From Gemmatimonadota bacterium (lineage in GTDB: Bacteria > Gemmatimonadota > Gemmatimonadetes > Longimicrobiales > Gaopeijiaceae), in contig JAJDXS010000070.1 in assembly GCA_022823145.1 (NCBI GenBank), forward strand, positions 20,869 to 84,868: a stretch of 64,000 nucleotides of DNA, in the 5' to 3' direction. Numbering within the stretch: position 1 is the first letter of the stretch; every line of letters begins with the position of its first letter. The notes under the pieces were generated by a model, which was not told the DNA's origin, did not search any database, and was given only the letters and a program-made list of their open reading frames with translations. Shown here in pieces: positions 62,367-64,000 of the stretch. Made by a program: the position numbers and the translations under genes.

Positions 62367-62845
62367 CGCTCCACCTCCCCGTCCGCCATCACCTCCGCCG
62401 CGCGCCTCACCGCCGCCTGAATGCGGTAGTAGGTCATGCAGCGGCAGAGCACGCGGTTCATGCCCTCCCGGATCTCGTCGTCGGTCGGGCCGGGGTTGTC
62501 GGCGAGCAGCGCCGCGGCCGCGAGGATCTGGCCGTTCTGGCAATACCCGCACTGCGGCACCTGCTCGTCGATCCAGGCCTGCTGAACGGGGTGCAGTTCA
62601 TCGTCGCCGGACAGCCCTTCGAGCGTCGTAATCTCGGTGCCCTGCGCACGCGACACCGGCCGCGAGCACGAGCGCACCGGGTTGCCGTTCATCAGCACCG
62701 TGCACGTCCCGCACTGACTGAGGCCGCATCCGAACCGCGGCCCCCGCAGTCCGAGATCGTTGCGCAGCACGTACAGCAGCGGCGTCGAGGGGTCGACATC
62801 GACCGTCCGGGTCTCGCCGTTCACCCTGAGTGTGATCTGGCTCAT
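62363..62845 (-). CDS. (2Fe-2S) small subunit of the molybdenum hydroxylase
   Basis: 160 residues with the two iron-sulfur sites of the family: the plant-ferredoxin type C-G-L-S-Q-C-G-T-C-T-V-L ... V-R-S-C, and the helical C-terminal pair Q-C-G-Y-C-Q-N-G-Q and V-L-C-R-C-M-T-Y-Y-R-I. It passes electrons from the molybdenum site to an acceptor. Its ATG at 62845 stands five bases from the broken tannase gene and is preceded by AGGATGAGG. Confidence 0.93.
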   Translation of the reverse strand: MSQITLRVNGETRTVDVDPSTPLLYVLRNDLGLRGPRFGCGLSQCGTCTVLMNGNPVRSCSRPVSRAQGTEITTLEGLSGDDELHPVQQAWIDEQVPQCGYCQNGQILAAAALLADNPGPTDDEIREGMNRVLCRCMTYYRIQAAVRRAAEVMADGEVER

Positions 62846-62849
62846 TGCC

Positions 62850-63587
62850 TCATCCTGTTTTCTGTAGAACTCCTGCGGGCCGAGCGACCCGGGTCACGGC
62901 CGGATCGGGGTACAACGCCTGCTGCGTCTGCAGGAAGAGCGCCCCGAGCGCGGTCCAGTTGTAGGCGGGTGCCCCGGATACGATGCCGTCGAAGTCGTCC
63001 GGATAGCGCTGCGACGACATCATCCCCTGCCCGCCGCCGCGCGAACACCCCAGGAAGTACGAATAGTCGATGTCGCGCCCGTAGTAGAGCCGGATGATCG
63101 TCTTCGCCGTCGCGGCCGTCACATGTACCGCGCGGAAGCCGAAATTGACCTCCCGGTCGGGCCGGTTCAGCGCCCAGCTGGCGTCGATCCCGCTGCCCCG
63201 ATGCCCGGTGTCCGTCCCCACGGTGGCGAACCCGCGCGCCAGCACCGACTCGGGCCCCGCGTACTGGATCGCCTGGTTCTGCACGCTTCCCACGTACCCG
63301 CCGCCTCCGCCCATCAGGAAGCGTCCGTTCCAGTGACCGGATTCAGGGAGGAGAAGCTCGAAGCGGATCTCCAGGTCGATCGTGCCGCGCACCCGGCAGT
63401 GTGCCGGATCGGCGTCGCCTGCGGGGATCGCCGCCACCTCGTCGAGGACGAAGCCGCTCCACGGAATGGCGGCGAGTTCGTCGCAGGCGAGAGCGCGCGG
63501 GACGGGTGGGCCTCCCGCAGGCGCGGCAGTGAAGCCGGCGAGGCAGGCGACCGCGGCGAACGAGGCCGTGAGCCGGTGGGCGGTCAT
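62850..63587 (-). pseudogene. 3'-truncated tannase/feruloyl-esterase family gene
   Basis: 245 residues from ATG 63587 (GGGGA upstream) with a signal peptide (about 1-24). The first half of a tannase-family hydrolase is clear: H-C-R-V-R-G-T-I, E-L-L-L-P-E-S-G-H-W-N-G-R-F-L-M-G-G-G-G-G-Y, T-D-T-G-H, and the nucleophile motif G-C-S-R-G-G-G-Q-G-M. Full-length relatives have about 500 residues; here the protein stops shortly after A-L-G-A-L-F-L-Q-T, losing the catalytic Asp and His. It is thus a remnant, probably inactive. The adjacent small-subunit gene begins right at the break. Confidence 0.7.
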
Positions 63588-64000
63588 ATTCCCCACTTTC
63601 CGGACGGTTGATGTATGGCCCGGGGGCGGACAGTCGCTATTGTGCCGCCGCAAGGGTCGCGGGGCAAGTCAACTTCACCGTGCCGGGCCTGTCCGCCAGA
63701 TTCGGGGCACAGTGGCGGACAAATCGAGCGGGAATCTCCGTGAAGCAGACATCGCTGTGCTCGGCCTGGTGCTCATCGAGCACGACCCGCGCCGGTACCC
63801 GGCGCCGGGCCCGAGGTCCTGGACTGCCTGTGTGATGGCGAGTGCTGACCACCTGTACGGCTCATGGTTCATATGTGGACGCCCCGTTGTGAGCAAGCCT
63901 GATTTCCGAACCGGGGTCGGGGCATGGTGGTCAGGTACTTTCATATGTCCGGCCTCTTGATGCGGCGCTCGTTTGCCGCGGGCCCGTATGGTGTTCGTGA
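63588..64000. repeat. 413-base end region without a gene; repeated GGCGGACA motif
   Basis: No convincing coding region is seen. Three copies of an 8-base motif occur: GGCGGACA at 63625-63632 and 63714-63721, and its reverse complement TGTCCGCC at 63690-63697. The latter two form a 9-base perfect inverted repeat (TGTCCGCCA/TGGCGGACA) with a 14-base gap between the arms. Repeated end motifs of this kind are found at the ends of some insertion sequences, but no transposase is visible before the window ends. Confidence 0.35.

Overview
The window is a gene-dense, high-GC stretch of a bacterial chromosome from a diderm. It encodes a lipid A-type acyltransferase, an MsbA-like flippase, SusC/SusD-type outer-membrane proteins and a TonB-like protein. 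SusC/SusD pairs and a PorX-like response regulator are FCB-group hallmarks. Together with the high GC, the many secreted S9 peptidases and amidohydrolases and the recF-DUF721-gyrB order, they suggest a Gemmatimonadota member. That assignment is inference; there is no rRNA gene in the window. GTG and TTG starts are common, and many genes are coupled by 4-base overlaps.

Layout. 1-5.4 kb: two tandem secreted S9-type hydrolases (the first cut by the window edge) facing an N-acetylmuramoyl-L-alanine amidase and a small secreted sandwich-fold protein. 5.5-20.7 kb: a long minus-strand series, susC, susD, a second susC, a deoxyhypusine-synthase-like gene, addB and addA. A perfect TGTGA-N6-TCACA palindrome lies upstream of the first susC. 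20.9-25.3 kb: the replication/repair block recF, DUF721 (DciA-like) and gyrB behind an enoyl-CoA hydratase. 25.5-26.2 kb: ssb and infA. 26.2-28.9 kb: four unrecognised or small minus-strand genes around a 387-base intergenic region packed with inverted repeats, the most obscure part of the window. 29.2 kb: rpsU with a possible leader. 29.4-33.5 kb: 3-hydroxyacyl-CoA dehydrogenase, a membrane protein, thiolase and an isopropylmalate-dehydrogenase-like enzyme. 33.6-36.1 kb: a Zn-ribbon-like protein, a Tat-exported glycosylasparaginase and small unknowns.

36.1-43.4 kb is an envelope-lipid block on the minus strand: TonB-like protein, PorX-like PglZ regulator, MsbA-like ABC exporter, LpxL-like acyltransferase, a GT2-DUF3108 fusion and an isoprenylcysteine-methyltransferase-like protein. 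43.6-48.1 kb (plus): an atypical SDR coupled to heme O synthase, then a DmpA/P1 peptidase coupled to a PhoD-type phosphatase. 48.1-53.4 kb (minus): a chain for secreted peptide and amino-acid breakdown (DUF3179 lipoprotein, outer-membrane barrel, gamma-glutamyltransferase, N-acyl-D-amino-acid deacylase). 53.4-57.2 kb (plus): an ABC_ATPase-family protein, a DtxR/MntR-type regulator and a PLP-dependent desulfhydrase/deaminase. 57.2-63.6 kb (minus): a PQQ-type dehydrogenase, a VapBC-type toxin-antitoxin pair with a clear promoter/operator, a two-subunit molybdenum hydroxylase and a 3'-truncated tannase-family gene. The last 400 bases hold no recognisable gene, only repeated GGCGGACA motifs.

Functionally the window reads as a scavenging heterotroph: imported or extracellular peptides and polymers are cut by secreted hydrolases, imported by SusCD, and carbon passes through beta-oxidation-type enzymes. 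No CRISPR array, tRNA, rRNA or intact mobile element was seen. Best candidates for something undescribed: the 26.2-28.9 kb orphan module, the GT2-DUF3108 fusion, and the DHS-like/AddAB gene chain.
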